Below, piece by piece: positions 1 to 12,200 of a stretch of DNA of 64,000 nucleotides. The DNA comes from Streptomyces tirandamycinicus (GTDB lineage: Bacteria; Actinomycetota; Actinomycetes; Streptomycetales; Streptomycetaceae), in contig NZ_CP029188.1 of NCBI RefSeq assembly GCF_003097515.1, positions 5,219,001-5,283,000 on the forward strand, written 5' to 3'. Within the stretch, counting starts at the first letter, position 1, and each line of letters begins with the position of its first letter. The notes under the pieces were generated by a model. That model ran no database searches and was not told the origin of the DNA. It worked only from the letters and a program-made list of their open reading frames with translations. The translations under genes and the position numbers were made by a program.

Positions 1-1584
1 CACGAGCGCGGTTCGGCCGCCGAGCCGGTCGTCGACGCGGCCCACGACCTGGCCCTTGTGCACCACGGTGGCTGATGTGAGGGCCTCGCGTACCGCTTCG
101 ATGACCTTCCTGCTGTTGTCCTGCACCAGGATGAGGCTGTCGGCGCCGTTGGGGTCCGGGCCGGCGGCACGCTGGTCCATCATCGTGCCGAGGATCAACC
201 GGGCCTCGCCGGCCACGGTCTTGTGGGCCGCCCATGTCAGGGTGCCCCCGGCCGGGGTGTTGGAGCCGGTCTTGACGCCCGTGACGTTCAGCCCGGCCAG
301 GAGCAGGCGGTCGTTGTTGTTGTGGATGCGTCCAAGACCGGGGATGTCGGCGCTGGGCATGGCGACGATGGTGCGAAACGCGTCGGACTTCATCACCTCC
401 TCCGCCAGTTTGAGCTGGTCGACGGCGGTGCTGACGGTCCTCTCGTCCAGGCCGCTGGGGTCGGTGTAGGTGGTGTTCTCCATGCCCAGTGCCCTGGCCG
501 CGGCGTTCATCTTCCCGACGAACGCCGCCTCGTCCCGGGAGCCGGTGTCCCAACGTGCCAGCAACCGGGCGATGTTGTTGCCCGACGGGATCATCAGCAT
601 CTTCAGCATGTCGCGCTCGCTGAAGGTCTGGCCCACCCTGAGACCCACGATGCGCGACTCGTCCCTGGCCCGGCCGTCTTCCACGGTCTGGGCGTCCACC
701 TCGATCCAAGGACCCTCCTCGCCCTTGCCGAGCGGGTGTTCGCGGAGAATCACGTAGGCCGTCATGATCTTGGCGACACTCGCTGTCGGGACGGGCCTCT
801 CCTCGCCGAACGTCGCCGTGGTGCCCGAGCCGACGACCTTGACGGCGCCCTGTCCCTTCCCGGGCCACGGAACGGAGAACGCGGCGCCGTCGACGGTGAC
901 GGAAGAGGGGACCTGATCGACTGTTAGGGTCGGCTCGGGGAGCGGGCGGAGCACCTGTACGGCCGGGAGGCCGATCCCGAGAAGCGCTGCGAGCGGGATC
1001 CAGACCCTGCCCCTTCCCCCACGGGTGAGGGCCGGGGGACCGGGAGGCGCGGAAGTGCCGGGCGGCTGCGCGGGCGGCTCCGTCGGGTGCGGCGTGTCCT
1101 GCTGCCCGGCGCTGTGGGCTTGCGCCACTGCGGACGCCCTGGCCGTGCCGTCGGCGTGGGGGTGGGGGCCCTTCCGTGAATCCGGCGGGTTGCCGGCGTG
1201 CCCGTCCGCGGTCGCGGTTCGGCCGGTCGGCTCCGCCGCTGCCGCACCGGCGTCCGCGTCCGCGTCGGCCGTGACCGCGTCCGCGTCGGCCGCGTCAGCT
1301 GTGACCGCGACCGTGCCGGGGAGAGCGCTCGCCCCGGCACGGCGCGGCGCCTCGAGGGCGACCGGGGCCGATGGCTCGTTCCCGGACGATTCCGATTCCG
1401 TTGCCGCCGCGGTGCCGGGTGCGGGTGCGGGTGCGGATGGGGGTACGGGTGCGTGGCCGGCCGCTTCGGGCGCCGGCCGCTCTCCTTCGGCGTCTGCCGG
1501 TGATGGCGCCCTCCCCACCGGCGGTTCGGTGCCCTCCACCGGTGAGCCGTGCCGATGGGGTGCGCCGGGGGAGCAGCCCGCCAT
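1..1584 (-). CDS. D-alanyl-D-alanine carboxypeptidase (S11 family PBP), 3' end cut by window edge
   Basis: Trims the terminal D-Ala from peptidoglycan stem peptides outside the membrane. The frame is open from the ATG at 1584 to position 1 (528 codons seen, C-terminus missing). A GGAGG Shine-Dalgarno lies at 1594-1598. Residues 1-190 are Pro/Ala-rich and probably cytoplasmic. A membrane segment follows at about 194-212 (VWIPLAALLGIGLPAVQVL), then the extracellular catalytic domain. All three active-site motifs are intact: SVAK at 269-272, SGN at 334-336 and KTG at 438-440, with family-typical spacing. It is transcribed in the same direction as pcbC but is separated from it by 584 bp and a strong hairpin, so it is probably not in that operon. 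A low-molecular-mass PBP beside penicillin genes could contribute to self-tolerance, but it could equally be a housekeeping gene at the cluster border. Confidence 0.93.
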   Translation of the reverse strand, partial: MAGCSPGAPHRHGSPVEGTEPPVGRAPSPADAEGERPAPEAAGHAPVPPSAPAPAPGTAAATESESSGNEPSAPVALEAPRRAGASALPGTVAVTADAADADAVTADADADAGAAAAEPTGRTATADGHAGNPPDSRKGPHPHADGTARASAVAQAHSAGQQDTPHPTEPPAQPPGTSAPPGPPALTRGGRGRVWIPLAALLGIGLPAVQVLRPLPEPTLTVDQVPSSVTVDGAAFSVPWPGKGQGAVKVVGSGTTATFGEERPVPTASVAKIMTAYVILREHPLGKGEEGPWIEVDAQTVEDGRARDESRIVGLRVGQTFSERDMLKMLMIPSGNNIARLLARWDTGSRDEAAFVGKMNAAARALGMENTTYTDPSGLDERTVSTAVDQLKLAEEVMKSDAFRTIVAMPSADIPGLGRIHNNNDRLLLAGLNVTGVKTGSNTPAGGTLTWAAHKTVAGEARLILGTMMDQRAAGPDPNGADSLILVQDNSRKVIEAVREALTSATVVHKGQVVGRVDDRLGGRTALV

Positions 1585-2168
1585 TGATCTTTCCTCCATG
1601 CTCATGCGCCAAGGGGTTCGGGTCGCAACTCGGTTCCCGGCCGGGACGGGGCCTTCACCGTCGAACGGGGCGTGGGCGTCCGCGCCTCGGGGTGGTGACC
1701 GAGGCGCGCACGGTCGGGGCCGCGGGTGCTCGCCGCCGGGCGCCGTACCGCGATCCGCGAGTCACTTCGCGGGCATCGTCGTTGCCCTGGTCACACCCTG
1801 TCGGGTGCCGGGCGGACACCGCGTCAGACCGGTCCCGGCGGACTCGGTGTCCGGGGGCCGCCGCAGTGGGTCGCGATCAGGGACCTCCGCCACCCCCGGC
1901 CCCTTGGAAGCCGGACAGGGGCACGGGAGGAGCGGGCCCCGCCCTCGCCGGGGCCCGCTCCTCCCATGCGGCTTCCGTGGGCCGGCTGCCGCCCGGCGCG
2001 CGGAACCGGAACTGACCCGCTCCAGGGGACGGGTACGGCCCGCCGCTTCGGCGTCGCCGATCGCGCCCGCCGACCGCTGAGCCGAGGTCCCGCCGGTCAG
2101 GTCCGGTACCCGCCACGGGCAGACCGCCGTCAGGACCGTCTCACGTCCGGTTGTCCCGGCCACCGCCC
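1585..2168. other. Intergenic region between the carboxypeptidase gene and pcbC
   Basis: This 584 bp stretch holds no recognisable gene. It should carry the minus-strand promoter of the carboxypeptidase near its left end and the pcbC transcription end near 1925-1965. Short open frames on both strands here have no family features. Confidence 0.6.
1925..1965 (-). terminator. Strong hairpin downstream of pcbC
   Basis: A perfect 17-bp inverted repeat (arms 1925-1941 and 1949-1965, 7-nt loop). It lies about 200 bp beyond the pcbC stop and before the carboxypeptidase gene. It has no clear U-tract, which is usual for Streptomyces hairpin terminators. It probably ends the lat-pcbAB-pcbC transcript. 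Confidence 0.75.
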
Positions 2169-3158
2169 TCAGGTCTGACCGTTCTTGACGATCAGCGCAC
2201 TGAGGCCGTGCTGGAGGTAGTCGCCGTACGAGACCGGCTCGTTCTTCGCCTGGCCGGCCGCGCCCTCGGGCACAAAGGGCTCGATGACGCTGTTGTGCCC
2301 TCCGTTGAGGAAGAACGGCAGGGACAGCCGCTCCGCGTTGACGAACTTCACGCGGTGGTTCGGAGCCGGGAAGTAGTCGTGGGTGATGTGGGCCATGTGG
2401 GTGCCGCAGTTCACCAGGAAGTTCTCCTCGGACGTCGGCAGGTCCTGCCACCCGTCCACCGTTTCGACCTGCAGGTTCTGCACCTGGGTCTGGTACAGCA
2501 CGGTGATCATCGACACATCCAGGTGGTCCTCGAAGCTCAGCTTCGTCCCATCCGGACCCGTCTTGACCGGCGGGTAGTCCTCGAGGTACGGGTAGCGGAT
2601 CAGCGACACGGAGGACAGCGTGTCGGCCTCCGCGAGTGAGGCGTCGAAGAAGTCCTCGGGCTTCCCCAGGGCCAGCGCGAACCCTCGCATGAGGACCGTG
2701 GAGAGCCGGAGCATGTCCCGGTAGTACTGCTCGCAGAACGGCCGGAATCGCGGATGCCTGTCCTCGTCCGGCCAGATGTTCACTTCGTGCATCGGTGTTC
2801 CGGACTTGATCATCGGGTGGTCGTCGTCGAACGACGGGTTGAGGTAGCAGAAGGACTCGACCGCCTTCCTCCCCTTGACCGCCATGTAGTACCCGTTGCG
2901 TACATGCGGGTTGTTCCTGTTGTAGGCGTTGATCGCGAGGTCGTACTTCTCCTGCTCGGTCATGTTCCGGTGGAACTCGTTGACGACGTCCTGCAGCAGC
3001 TTGACGTCGATGCCGTGGTTCGAGGCGTAGAAGAAGCCGGACCCCCGGCAGGCCTTGTTGATCGCCTCGGCGACGCGGGCCTTCTCGTTCGGGTCGTCAC
3101 CGAACAGCGGCGAGATGTCGATCGTCGGCACGTCGGCTGACGGCATCAGAACTGGCAT
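2169..3158 (-). CDS. pcbC: Isopenicillin N synthase
   Basis: Non-haem Fe(II) oxidase that converts the linear LLD-ACV tripeptide to bicyclic isopenicillin N, using one O2 and no 2-oxoglutarate. The protein is 329 aa, the usual family length, and matches the S. clavuligerus enzyme along its length as I remember it (start MPVLMPS, end ALIVKNGQT). The 2-His-1-carboxylate ligands are visible as H212-x-D214 (DHLDVSM) and H268 (APNHRVKF). The substrate-carboxylate RxS motif is R277-L-S279. An ATG 12 nt upstream (3170) overlaps the GGAGGG ribosome site at 3163-3168, so the ATG at 3158 is the supported start. It lies 64 bp after pcbAB as the last gene of the lat-pcbAB-pcbC run. Confidence 0.98.
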   Translation of the reverse strand: MPVLMPSADVPTIDISPLFGDDPNEKARVAEAINKACRGSGFFYASNHGIDVKLLQDVVNEFHRNMTEQEKYDLAINAYNRNNPHVRNGYYMAVKGRKAVESFCYLNPSFDDDHPMIKSGTPMHEVNIWPDEDRHPRFRPFCEQYYRDMLRLSTVLMRGFALALGKPEDFFDASLAEADTLSSVSLIRYPYLEDYPPVKTGPDGTKLSFEDHLDVSMITVLYQTQVQNLQVETVDGWQDLPTSEENFLVNCGTHMAHITHDYFPAPNHRVKFVNAERLSLPFFLNGGHNSVIEPFVPEGAAGQAKNEPVSYGDYLQHGLSALIVKNGQT

Positions 3159-3222
3159 GGAACCCTCCATTGAGTCTGCACATGGTGCTGGCGGCTGGAT
3201 CGGACGCCTGTCCGAATGGGCG

Positions 3223-6200
3223 TCACATCACGCGGTCGTTCGACGATGAGGCCGAGATGCGCTCGCATATGCCCCTGACCAGGCGCCCGTTGCGTACCCA
3301 CGAGTGGTGGGTTGCGCCGCGGAGCAGATGCAGCTCGATCGATTCGGCGGGCAGGAGGCGGTCCAGGCCGTTGTACGGCGATGTCCGGTAGAACTCGAAC
3401 AGCCTGCGCTGCTGGTCGTCGCGCACGATCTCGTTCAGCTCGCCGGCCTTGAACATCACCAGGTTGCCGACGCTCGCGCCGAGTTGCTCCAGATCGGCCC
3501 GGTCCGGGGCGTAGTGGTAGTTGATCGGGTCGAGGATGTCCTCGGTGCCGGGGAGCCCGATCGCCGCCGACGCCTGCCGCACGTCGAAGTACGGGTCGAT
3601 GAGGAACAGATCATCGATCTTCTGGCCCGCGCGCGCCAGCTGCAGGGAGACCTCCAGAGCGAGCACCCCTCCGAAACTCCAGCCGAGGAAGCTGTAAGGA
3701 CCGGACGGCCGCAGGTTCCTGATGTGCCCGAGGTAGTACTCGGCCAGAGCCTCGAACGACTCCATGGCTGAGTGCAGATGCACGTTGTTGAACAGCACGA
3801 GCCGGTGACCGGGAAGCTGCTGCGCGATGTTGCTCAGGTAGCTCTCCGCCCCGCCCTCGCCGGGCGGGAAGACGAACAGGGTGTGCTCCGTGTTCTCCTC
3901 GTCCACGAGGATGTACGGCTCGAAGACCTCCTCGGCCGCGGCGTGCGGGACCGCCGGCGTGTGCCCCGTCCTTCCCGCCGCCCCGGACGAGGTGTGGGCC
4001 ACCAGCCGCTCCAGCCACGTCCTCAGTTCGTCCGTGAACCGCCGGGTGGTGGCCCGGTCGAGCCGGCTGTCGACCACGGTGAGGAGGCGACCGCCGGCGC
4101 ATCTCATCGTCACGTCGAGGACGAACTGGTCGGCTCCCCCGTTGCGGTCGGAGACGTTGCTGCCCGACATCGCGGAGTCCAGCCGCCAGCCCGCCGACCC
4201 GTCCGGTGTCCACCGGTCCTCGTCCGGGAGCCGCCCCAGGTAGTTGAAGCTCACCGACGGAAGGGGTGCCCGCTCGCTGCCGTACCGCCCGAAGAGCGCA
4301 CCGTAGCCGACACCGTGGTGCGGCACCCGCCGGATGGACTCCTTGGTCGCGAGGATGCTGCGCCCGAGGTCGGACTGGTCCGCCTCGACGGCGAGAGGGT
4401 ACATCGTCGTGAACCATCCGACGGTGTCCCGGACATCGGGTGCTCCGTCGAACCGCTCGCGGCCGTGCCCCTCGACCGTGAGGTAGTTCCTCGCCCGCCC
4501 CGTGACCGACCGCAGCGCCAGGCCGGTCGCCGTCAGCAGCAGGTCGTTCATGTCGGTGTCGTACGCCCACTGGCTCTCGGTGAGCAGGCTCCGGGTGTCC
4601 GACGCGCCGAGCGCGAACTCCTCGCGATGCGACGTCGCACCGGGCTGCGCCGACAGCCCGTCCGGGGCCGCCGAGGCCATCCCCTCGGTGATCTCCGCCC
4701 AGAGCCTGCGCTCGTCCTCACCGGGGGTGTAGCGCCCCAGGGCCCGGGCCCACTGCCGGTAGCTGCTCGTCTTCTCCTCCAGCTCACCACCGTGGTAGAG
4801 GATCTCGAGGTCCTGCGCCAGGATGTGCCAGCTGACGCTGTCGACGATCAGATGGTGCAGCGCGAACCAGACGCGCGCGGAACCGTCGGGGGCCCCGTGC
4901 AGATACGCGGCACAGGCGGTCGGGCCGTGTTCGAGGTCGAATCCGCTCTGCCATTCCGCGAGCTGCCTGCTGACCTCCTCGTCCCGCAGGCCCCGCACAT
5001 CGAGCTCGTGCAGCACGAGGTCAGGGCGGTCGTCGCCGTAGGTCTGGGTGATCCGCGTGCCGTCCCCGTCGCCATCCCCGCCGAAGCCGCGATAGCGCAG
5101 GCCGAACGCGTCGTGGTGGGCGACGAGCCGGCCCAGGGCGGTGCGCAGCCTCGCCACGTCGAGCGGTGGTGTCGTGATGGCGAAGTTGTGGTTCCACCAG
5201 CCGCGGTCGGCCAGGGGCTTCGCGAAGAACCACTCCTGGATGGGCAGCAGCGGGCAGTCCCCGGTCAGCCGGCCCTGCTCGGGCTCCTCGCCGTCCTCGC
5301 CGGTCGCCGTGCGCGACCGTTCGGGCCCGGCCAGGACGTGGTCGGCGAACCGCCGCACCGTCGGGAAGTCGAAGACGTCCTTGACGCCGATCTTGCGCCC
5401 GACCTCCCGCTGCACCTGGCCGGCCAGGTGCAGCGCGCTGATGCTGTCGCCGCCCGAGCGGAAGAAGTCGTCGTCGATACCGACCGTGCCGCCGCCCGGC
5501 AGCGGCCCGCTCCACAGCTGGCACAGCCGTGCCTCGGTGCGGTTGCGCGGGGCCGCGTAGGCCGCACGGTTCGCCGGGAGGCCGACCCGCGGCAGCGCCT
5601 TGGTGTCGAGCTTTCCGTTGACGGTCATCGGCAGCGGCCGGTCGAGTCGCACCAGCAGGGACGGCACCATCCCCGGCATGAGCTTCGCCCGGAGGGCGGC
5701 GAAGATCCTGTCCTCGTCGGCGCCCTCGTCGGCGAACTCGTCGGTGCCCGCGCCGGCGTCCTCGCCGCCGGCCGGGTCACCGTCCGCCACGTAGTAGCCG
5801 ACCAGGCGCGTGACGTCCGGCCTGCGCTCGTCGGCCGCGGCCACGACGGCGCACTCGCGCACCCCGGGACAGGCGGCCAGGACCGCCTCCACCTCGCCGA
5901 GCTCGACCCGGAGGCCGTTGATCTTGACCTGCTCGTCGTTCCGCCCGACGTACTCGATCTCGCCCTGCACGGTGCGTCGGACCACGTCACCGGTCCGGTA
6001 GAGCACCGCGTACCGGCCGGCCCGGCGCTCGGCCTCGGACCGGAACGGGTTGTCCAGGAAGCGCTCACGGGTGAGCTCCGGCCGGTTCAGGTACCCGTCC
6101 GCGACGCACTCCCCGGCCATGTACAGCTCGCCGACCGCTCCCGGCGGGAGCAGCTGCATCGCGTCGCCGAGCACGTACAGCCGGGTGTTCCCCAGCGGTT

Positions 6201-9200
6201 CGCCGAAGCCGTTCCGGTAGGGCTCACCGGGCTCGAAGCGGCGGCCGGTGTTGTAGACGGCCGTCTCCGTGGTCCCGTAGGCGTTGACGATCGGACCGGA
6301 GTACTCGCGCCGGATCTTGTCGAAGTGGCGCTCGTGGAAGGCCTCGCCGGCGACCAGGAGGCACCGCAGATCGGTCAGTTTCGAGAGGTCGAACTGCTGG
6401 ATCTGCGTGGGTGTGCCGCTCATGTAGGTCAGCCCCGTACGGTTCGCGTACGCGTAGAAGTCGTCGTCGTGGGCCGGTGAGGGCGGCGGGACGATGAGCC
6501 GGTGACCCGCCAGGACCGACAGCGCCAGCTGCTCGACGGAGAAGTCGAACACGTAGTTCGCCAGGAACAGCACACCCTCGCGTGAGGTGTCGGGGCCGCC
6601 GAAGTAGCGCCCGCCGACCTCCTTCCGGAAGCTGTCCACCGCCCGGTGCTCGACGAGTACGGCTTTGGGTTTGCCGGTGGTGCCGGAGGTGTAGATGGCG
6701 TAGGCGAGGTCGGTGCTGCCGGTCTGGGTGGTGGGGTTGTCGGTGGACCGGTAGCCCTGGGGGAGGTGGTCGATGTCCAGTACGGGTGTGTTGTCGGGGG
6801 TGGTCAGGCCGCTGAGTCGTTCGTGGTGGGTGGTGTTGGTGAGTACCAGGCGGGCCTGGGTGTCCTGGAGCATGAAGGTGATGCGGTCGTCGGGGTAGCC
6901 CGGGTCGATGGGTACGTAGGCGGCGCCGGTCTTCCATACCGCCAGGATGGCGGTGATCATGAGTTCGTTCTTGTCGAGTACGAGGCCGACGAGGTCGTTG
7001 GGGCGCAGGGTGGTGACGGATCGCAGGTAGTGCGCGAGCTGGTTGGCGCGTTCGTTGAGTTCCCGGTAGGTCAGCCGCTTCTCGCGGTACACCACCGCGA
7101 TCTCGTCGGGCCAGGTCGCGGCCTGCTCCTCGAAGACCGCGTGCAGCGTCCGGGCGGGACCGGCGGGGCGGGCCGACGCGTCCTCGTCGCCCGCGCCGGC
7201 GGCAAGCAGCGCCGCCCGGCCCGTCTCGTCGACCCGGCTGACCTCCGCCAGCCGGGTCCGGCCCGCGAGCGGCGAGAGCCGGGCGAACTCCGACAGGACG
7301 TGCTGGAACACCGAGACGAATCCGCGGGCGCTGGTGTCGTCGAAGAGGGACGCGGCGAAGGTCAGGTTGCCCGCGAGCCCGCCCGGTGTCTCGGACAGGG
7401 TGGCCGACAGGTCGAACTTGGTGGGCGTCCAGCCCCCGCCGTCCGGCCTGTACTCGGTCAGCTCCGGCTGCCCGTCCGCCGCGGAGGACTGGCGGGTGCG
7501 GTCCGTGACGTTCTGCAGGGTGAAGTTGATCTGGAGGACGGGGTGGCGGCTCGGGTCCTTCTCCAGCTCGAGCTCCTTGACGAGCTGCTCGAACGGCAGC
7601 TCGCCGTGCACCTGCGCCGCGACGACGTCCCGGCCGACCGCGCGGACGTAGTCCATCAGCGTCGCGTCCGACTCGACCCGGACCCGCAGCGCGAGCAGGT
7701 TGGCGAAGAACCCGATCGTACGGTCGAACTCCGGACGTCCGCGGTTCGCCGAAGGCGTTCCGACCACGAGGTCGTGCTGGCCGGTGTACGTCTGGAGCAT
7801 GACGCACCAGGCGCCGAGCAGCACGCTGTACAGGCTCACTCCCGCGGACCGGGCCAGGTCCCGCAGCGCCCGGGTGGTCGGCTCGTCGACGGCGAAGTCG
7901 AACTCCCGGCCGCGGTAGTCGAACCGGGCGGGCCGCGGGTGGTCCAGCGGCAGCCTGACCGTCTCGAAACCGGCCAGTGCGCCGGTCCAGAACCCGGTCA
8001 GCTCGGACAGCCGCCCGCCGGTGAGGTACTGCCGCTGCCAGACGGCGAAGTCCGCGTACGAGCCGTGGACCGCCCCGAGCTCCGTCTCGGGCACTCCACC
8101 CAGCAGCGCGGCCAGCTCCCGGCGGAAGACGTCCCACGACCAGCCGTCGAAGCAGCTGTGGTGGAGGACGATGCTCAGGTACAGGCCGCCGCGGGCCGTG
8201 CCGAGGTCGAACAGGTCCGCCCGGAGGGGCAGTTCCTCGTGCAGCCGGAAGACGTGCCCGGAGCGCTCGACGAGCCGTTCGTCCAGCTCGGCGGTGCCGT
8301 CGACGGTGTGCACGGCGACGTCGAACACGGCCGTCGCGTCGTCCGGTGACAGCGTGTGCTGCCGCCGGACGCCGTCCTCGTCGGTCCTGAGCAGGGTGCG
8401 CAGCGCGGGATGGCGGCGCACCAGCGTCCGCAGGGCCGCGGTGACGGCATCCCGGGTCGGCGCGTCGCCGGACGCGCCGACCCGGAGCGCGAACGGGATG
8501 TTGTAGGCGGAGGTGCCGCCCTCGAACTCGTCGATGAACAGCAGCCGCTCCTGCGCGAGCGACACCGGGGGGTTCCCGGCGCCCGCGGCCGCGCCTCCCG
8601 CGGCCGGCTCGGCGCGGTCGTCGTCCGGCTGCGCGGCCATGTCCCGGATGTGGTCCGCCTGTGCGCCGAGGGTGGTGTGCCGCAGCACGGTGGCGACGCC
8701 CAGGCCGCGGCCGAAGGCGGTGGTGATGGCCTGGGCGAGCACCATCGCACGGAGGCTGTCGCCGCCGAGGGCGAAGAAGTCGTCGTGCACGCCCACCCGG
8801 TCCGGGGCGATGCCGAGGACCGTGGACCAGATACCGCAGAGCCTGACCTCGACGTCGTTCGAGGGAGCGGCGTACTCGGTGCTGTCGTCCGCGCCGAAGT
8901 CGGTCTCCGGAAGCCGCTGCACGTCCAGCTTCCCACTGGGCGTCACCGGGATGTCCGTGATCCTGATGACGCGGGAGGGGACGACGGCCTCGGGCAGCTT
9001 CTCGCGCATCCACTGCTTCACGTCCTGCTCGTCGGGCTCGCTGTCGCTCACGTAGAAGCCGACGAGGTACTTCTGGGCTGCCGCGAGCCCCGCGGCACGG
9101 TGCTCGCGGGCGATCACCAGGGACCGGGTCACCCCGGGGTAGGACGACAGGGCGGCCTCGACCTCGCCGAGTTCGACCCGCTGTCCGCGGATCTTGACCT

Positions 9201-12200
9201 GGAGGTCGGTGCGGCCCAGGCACTCCAGCTCGCCGTTGGGGAGCCACCGGACCAGGTCGCCCGTCCGGTAGATGCGCGCGTTCTCCCCCGCCGCCCTCTC
9301 CTGCGGCGTCTGGAAGGGGTTGTCCAGGAAGCGGTCCGCCGTCAGCTCGTCACGGTTGAGGTATCCGCGGGTGACGCCGACGCCGCCGATGTACAGCTCG
9401 CCCATGCCCCCGACCGGCACCCGCTGCATCGACTTGTTGAGCACGTAGCACGTGGTGTTGGCGACCGGATGACCGATGCTCTTGGTGGCGCGCCGCTCGC
9501 CGGGCGCGTACAGCCGCTTGTGGCTCGTGATCGATATCTCGGTGGGGCCGTACCCGTTGATGATGGTGCCCTGGAACATTCCGCGGATCTTGTTGAACAC
9601 CGGCTCGGTGAAGTCCTCGCCGATGGCGTCGATCCGGGTCAGGGACTTCGTCGTCGAGTAGTCGTACAGCGACAGGACCGAGGGCGTTCCGGAGAGGTAG
9701 GTGACCTTCTCGTCGTCGATGTACCGGTACAGGCGCTCGGCGTCGGTGCGCATGGTGTCGTCGAGCACTACCAGCTTCTGCCCGTTGAGCAGGGCGTCGG
9801 TCATCTGCTCCACGAAGTGGTCGAAGACGTAGTTGGAGAACGACAGGAGGGCCTCGTCGCCCCGGCGCTTGTCCAGCCCGAACAGCTTCGCCAGGGAGAC
9901 CTGGAGGTTGACGACTCCCCGGTGCTCGACGAGTACGGCTTTGGGTTTGCCGGTGGTGCCGGAGGTGTAGATGGCGTAGGCGAGGTCGGTGCTGCCGGTC
10001 TGGGTGGTGGGGTTGTCGGTGGACCGGTAGCCCTGGGGGAGGTGGTCGATGTCCAGTACGGGTGTGTTGTCGGGGGTGGTCAGGCCGCTGAGTCGTTCGT
10101 GGTGGGTGGTGTTGGTGAGTACCAGGCGGGCCTGGGTGTCCTGGAGCATGAAGGTGATGCGGTCGTCGGGGTAGCCCGGGTCGATGGGTACGTAGGCGGC
10201 GCCGGTCTTCCATACCGCCAGGATGGCGGTGATCATGAGTTCGTTCTTGTCGAGTACGAGGCCGACGAGGTCGTTGGGGCGCAGGGTGGTGACGGATCGC
10301 AGGTAGTGCGCGAGTTGGTTGGCGCGTTCGTTGAGTTCCCGGTAGGTCAGCCGCCTCTCGCGGTACACCACCGCGATCTCGTCGGGCCAGGTCGCGGCCT
10401 GGTCCTCGAAGACCGCGTGCAGCGTCCGGGCGGCCGGGAAGGCGGTCCGGGTGCGGTTCCAGGCGTCGAAGCGTTCGAGCACCGCCGGCGGGACGAGCCC
10501 GAGGGCGTCGACGCGGCGCGTGGCGTCCTGAGCCACCTGGTCGAACAGTGTCCGGGTGGTGTCGAGCAGCGCGTCGACGGTGGCGTCCTCGAAGAGTTCG
10601 CCCGCGTACCACAGCGTGACCGTGAGCTCGTCGCCCTCCTCGCGCGCCACGACGGCCAGGGGGTAGTCGACCTTGTCGGCGTCGTACGCCTTCTCGAAGC
10701 GGAGCAGCTCCCGGTGCTCCCGCTCCTCGGCCTCGTCCAGGAGCCGCGGGTAGTTCTCCAGCACGAGCAGCGTGTCGAAGAGCCGGCGCTTCATCCCGGC
10801 GGTCTCCAGCCGGCCCAGTTCCACGGCGCTCTTGCTGTTCATCGTGTTCACCGCGGCCTGGATCCCGCTGAGGGCCGAGCCGACGCTCATCCCGGCCTGC
10901 TCGTCGTGGTTGACGATCAGCGGCAGCGTGTTGATGAACAGGCCGACCGAGTTCTCGATGCCCTCGATGTGGGGGTTGCGTCCGGACACGATCGTCCCCA
11001 CCACCGTGGTGTTGCCCCCGCCGATGGCGTAGAGGGCCTTGTGCCACACGAACTGCAGCACCGAGTGCAGCGTGACGCCGTGGGCGGCGCAGACGTCCTT
11101 GAGCGCGGCGGTCCGCTCGGCACCGAGGCACAGCTTCCTGGTGCGGTGCTCCCGTACGTGGTCGTAGTCGCTCAGCGCGACCTGGTACCGGATGTCCTCC
11201 CTGACCAGCCCACCGAAGTCACCGCGTTCGTCGATGCGCTCGACCTCGCGGGTCCAGTGGTCGACGTGGTCGTTGCGGCGCGCCTCCCAGTCGCGCTGCG
11301 ACGCCGTGTACGCGCCGTCCACGGCCGGTTCCACCTCGGCACCCCGGAGCAGGCGGAGGTAGGAGCGGTGCACGTCGTCGTGCAGGACCGGCAGGCTCCA
11401 CCCGTCCAGGATGATGTGATGACAGCTGAAGATCAGCGAGAACAGGTCCTCGCGCTGCTTGACCAGGTAGACCCGGAACAGCCGTCCCGCGGCCGGATCG
11501 TACGGCTCGGTCCGGTCCCGTTCCTGAAGCTCCTTGATACGGGCGTCCTGCTCGGCGGGGTCCGCGGTGCCGCTCAGGTCGACGAAGCGCCAGTCGAAGG
11601 GCTTGTCGTCGTTGTCGATGATCTGCAGGGGCTGCTCGGCCCACTCGAAACGCAGCCTCAGCGCGGGGTACTTGCGCCGGGCGTGCTGCCAGGCCTCCCT
11701 CATCAGCTCGGCGCGGATGGGACGGTGGTAGCGGTGCACTGACTGCATGACGTAGGCGTCGTCGCCGTGCCCGCGCTTCAGGGCGTGGTAGAGCAGCCCC
11801 TGCTGCAGGCCGTTCGCGAGGAGCCGGGTGGTGTCGCCTTCGGCCGGGAGGTGCCCGGGGGCCGGCCGCGCCGCCGGCTGCGGACCCTCGAGCCGCTGCC
11901 GGTCCAGGTGGTGCGCCAGCTCTCCCAGGGTCCTGAGGGCGAACACGTCCTCGACGCCGATGAGGGCACCCAACCGCTGCCGCAGGCGCGCGATGAGCAG
12001 GATGCAGGAGATGCTCTGGCCACCGAGCCGGAAGAAGTCGTCGTCGTCGCCGATCCGTGCCGCCGGCACTCCGAGCACCGTGCTCCAGATCTCGCGGAGC
12101 TCGTCGACGACACCGCCGGCCGCAGCCCGCGGACGGCTGCCCCCGCTGCCGGCGGGTACGGGCTTCCCGGCCGGGCGGGCCGGGTCCACCTCGGGCAGCG

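Noticed and set aside
8356..11742. Very long plus-strand open frame (1128 codons) opposite pcbAB, and a similar one at 3772-6480
   Set aside because: Antisense artefact of high GC: Val/Gly/Arg/Glu-rich composition, no domains, and fully within the well-supported NRPS gene.
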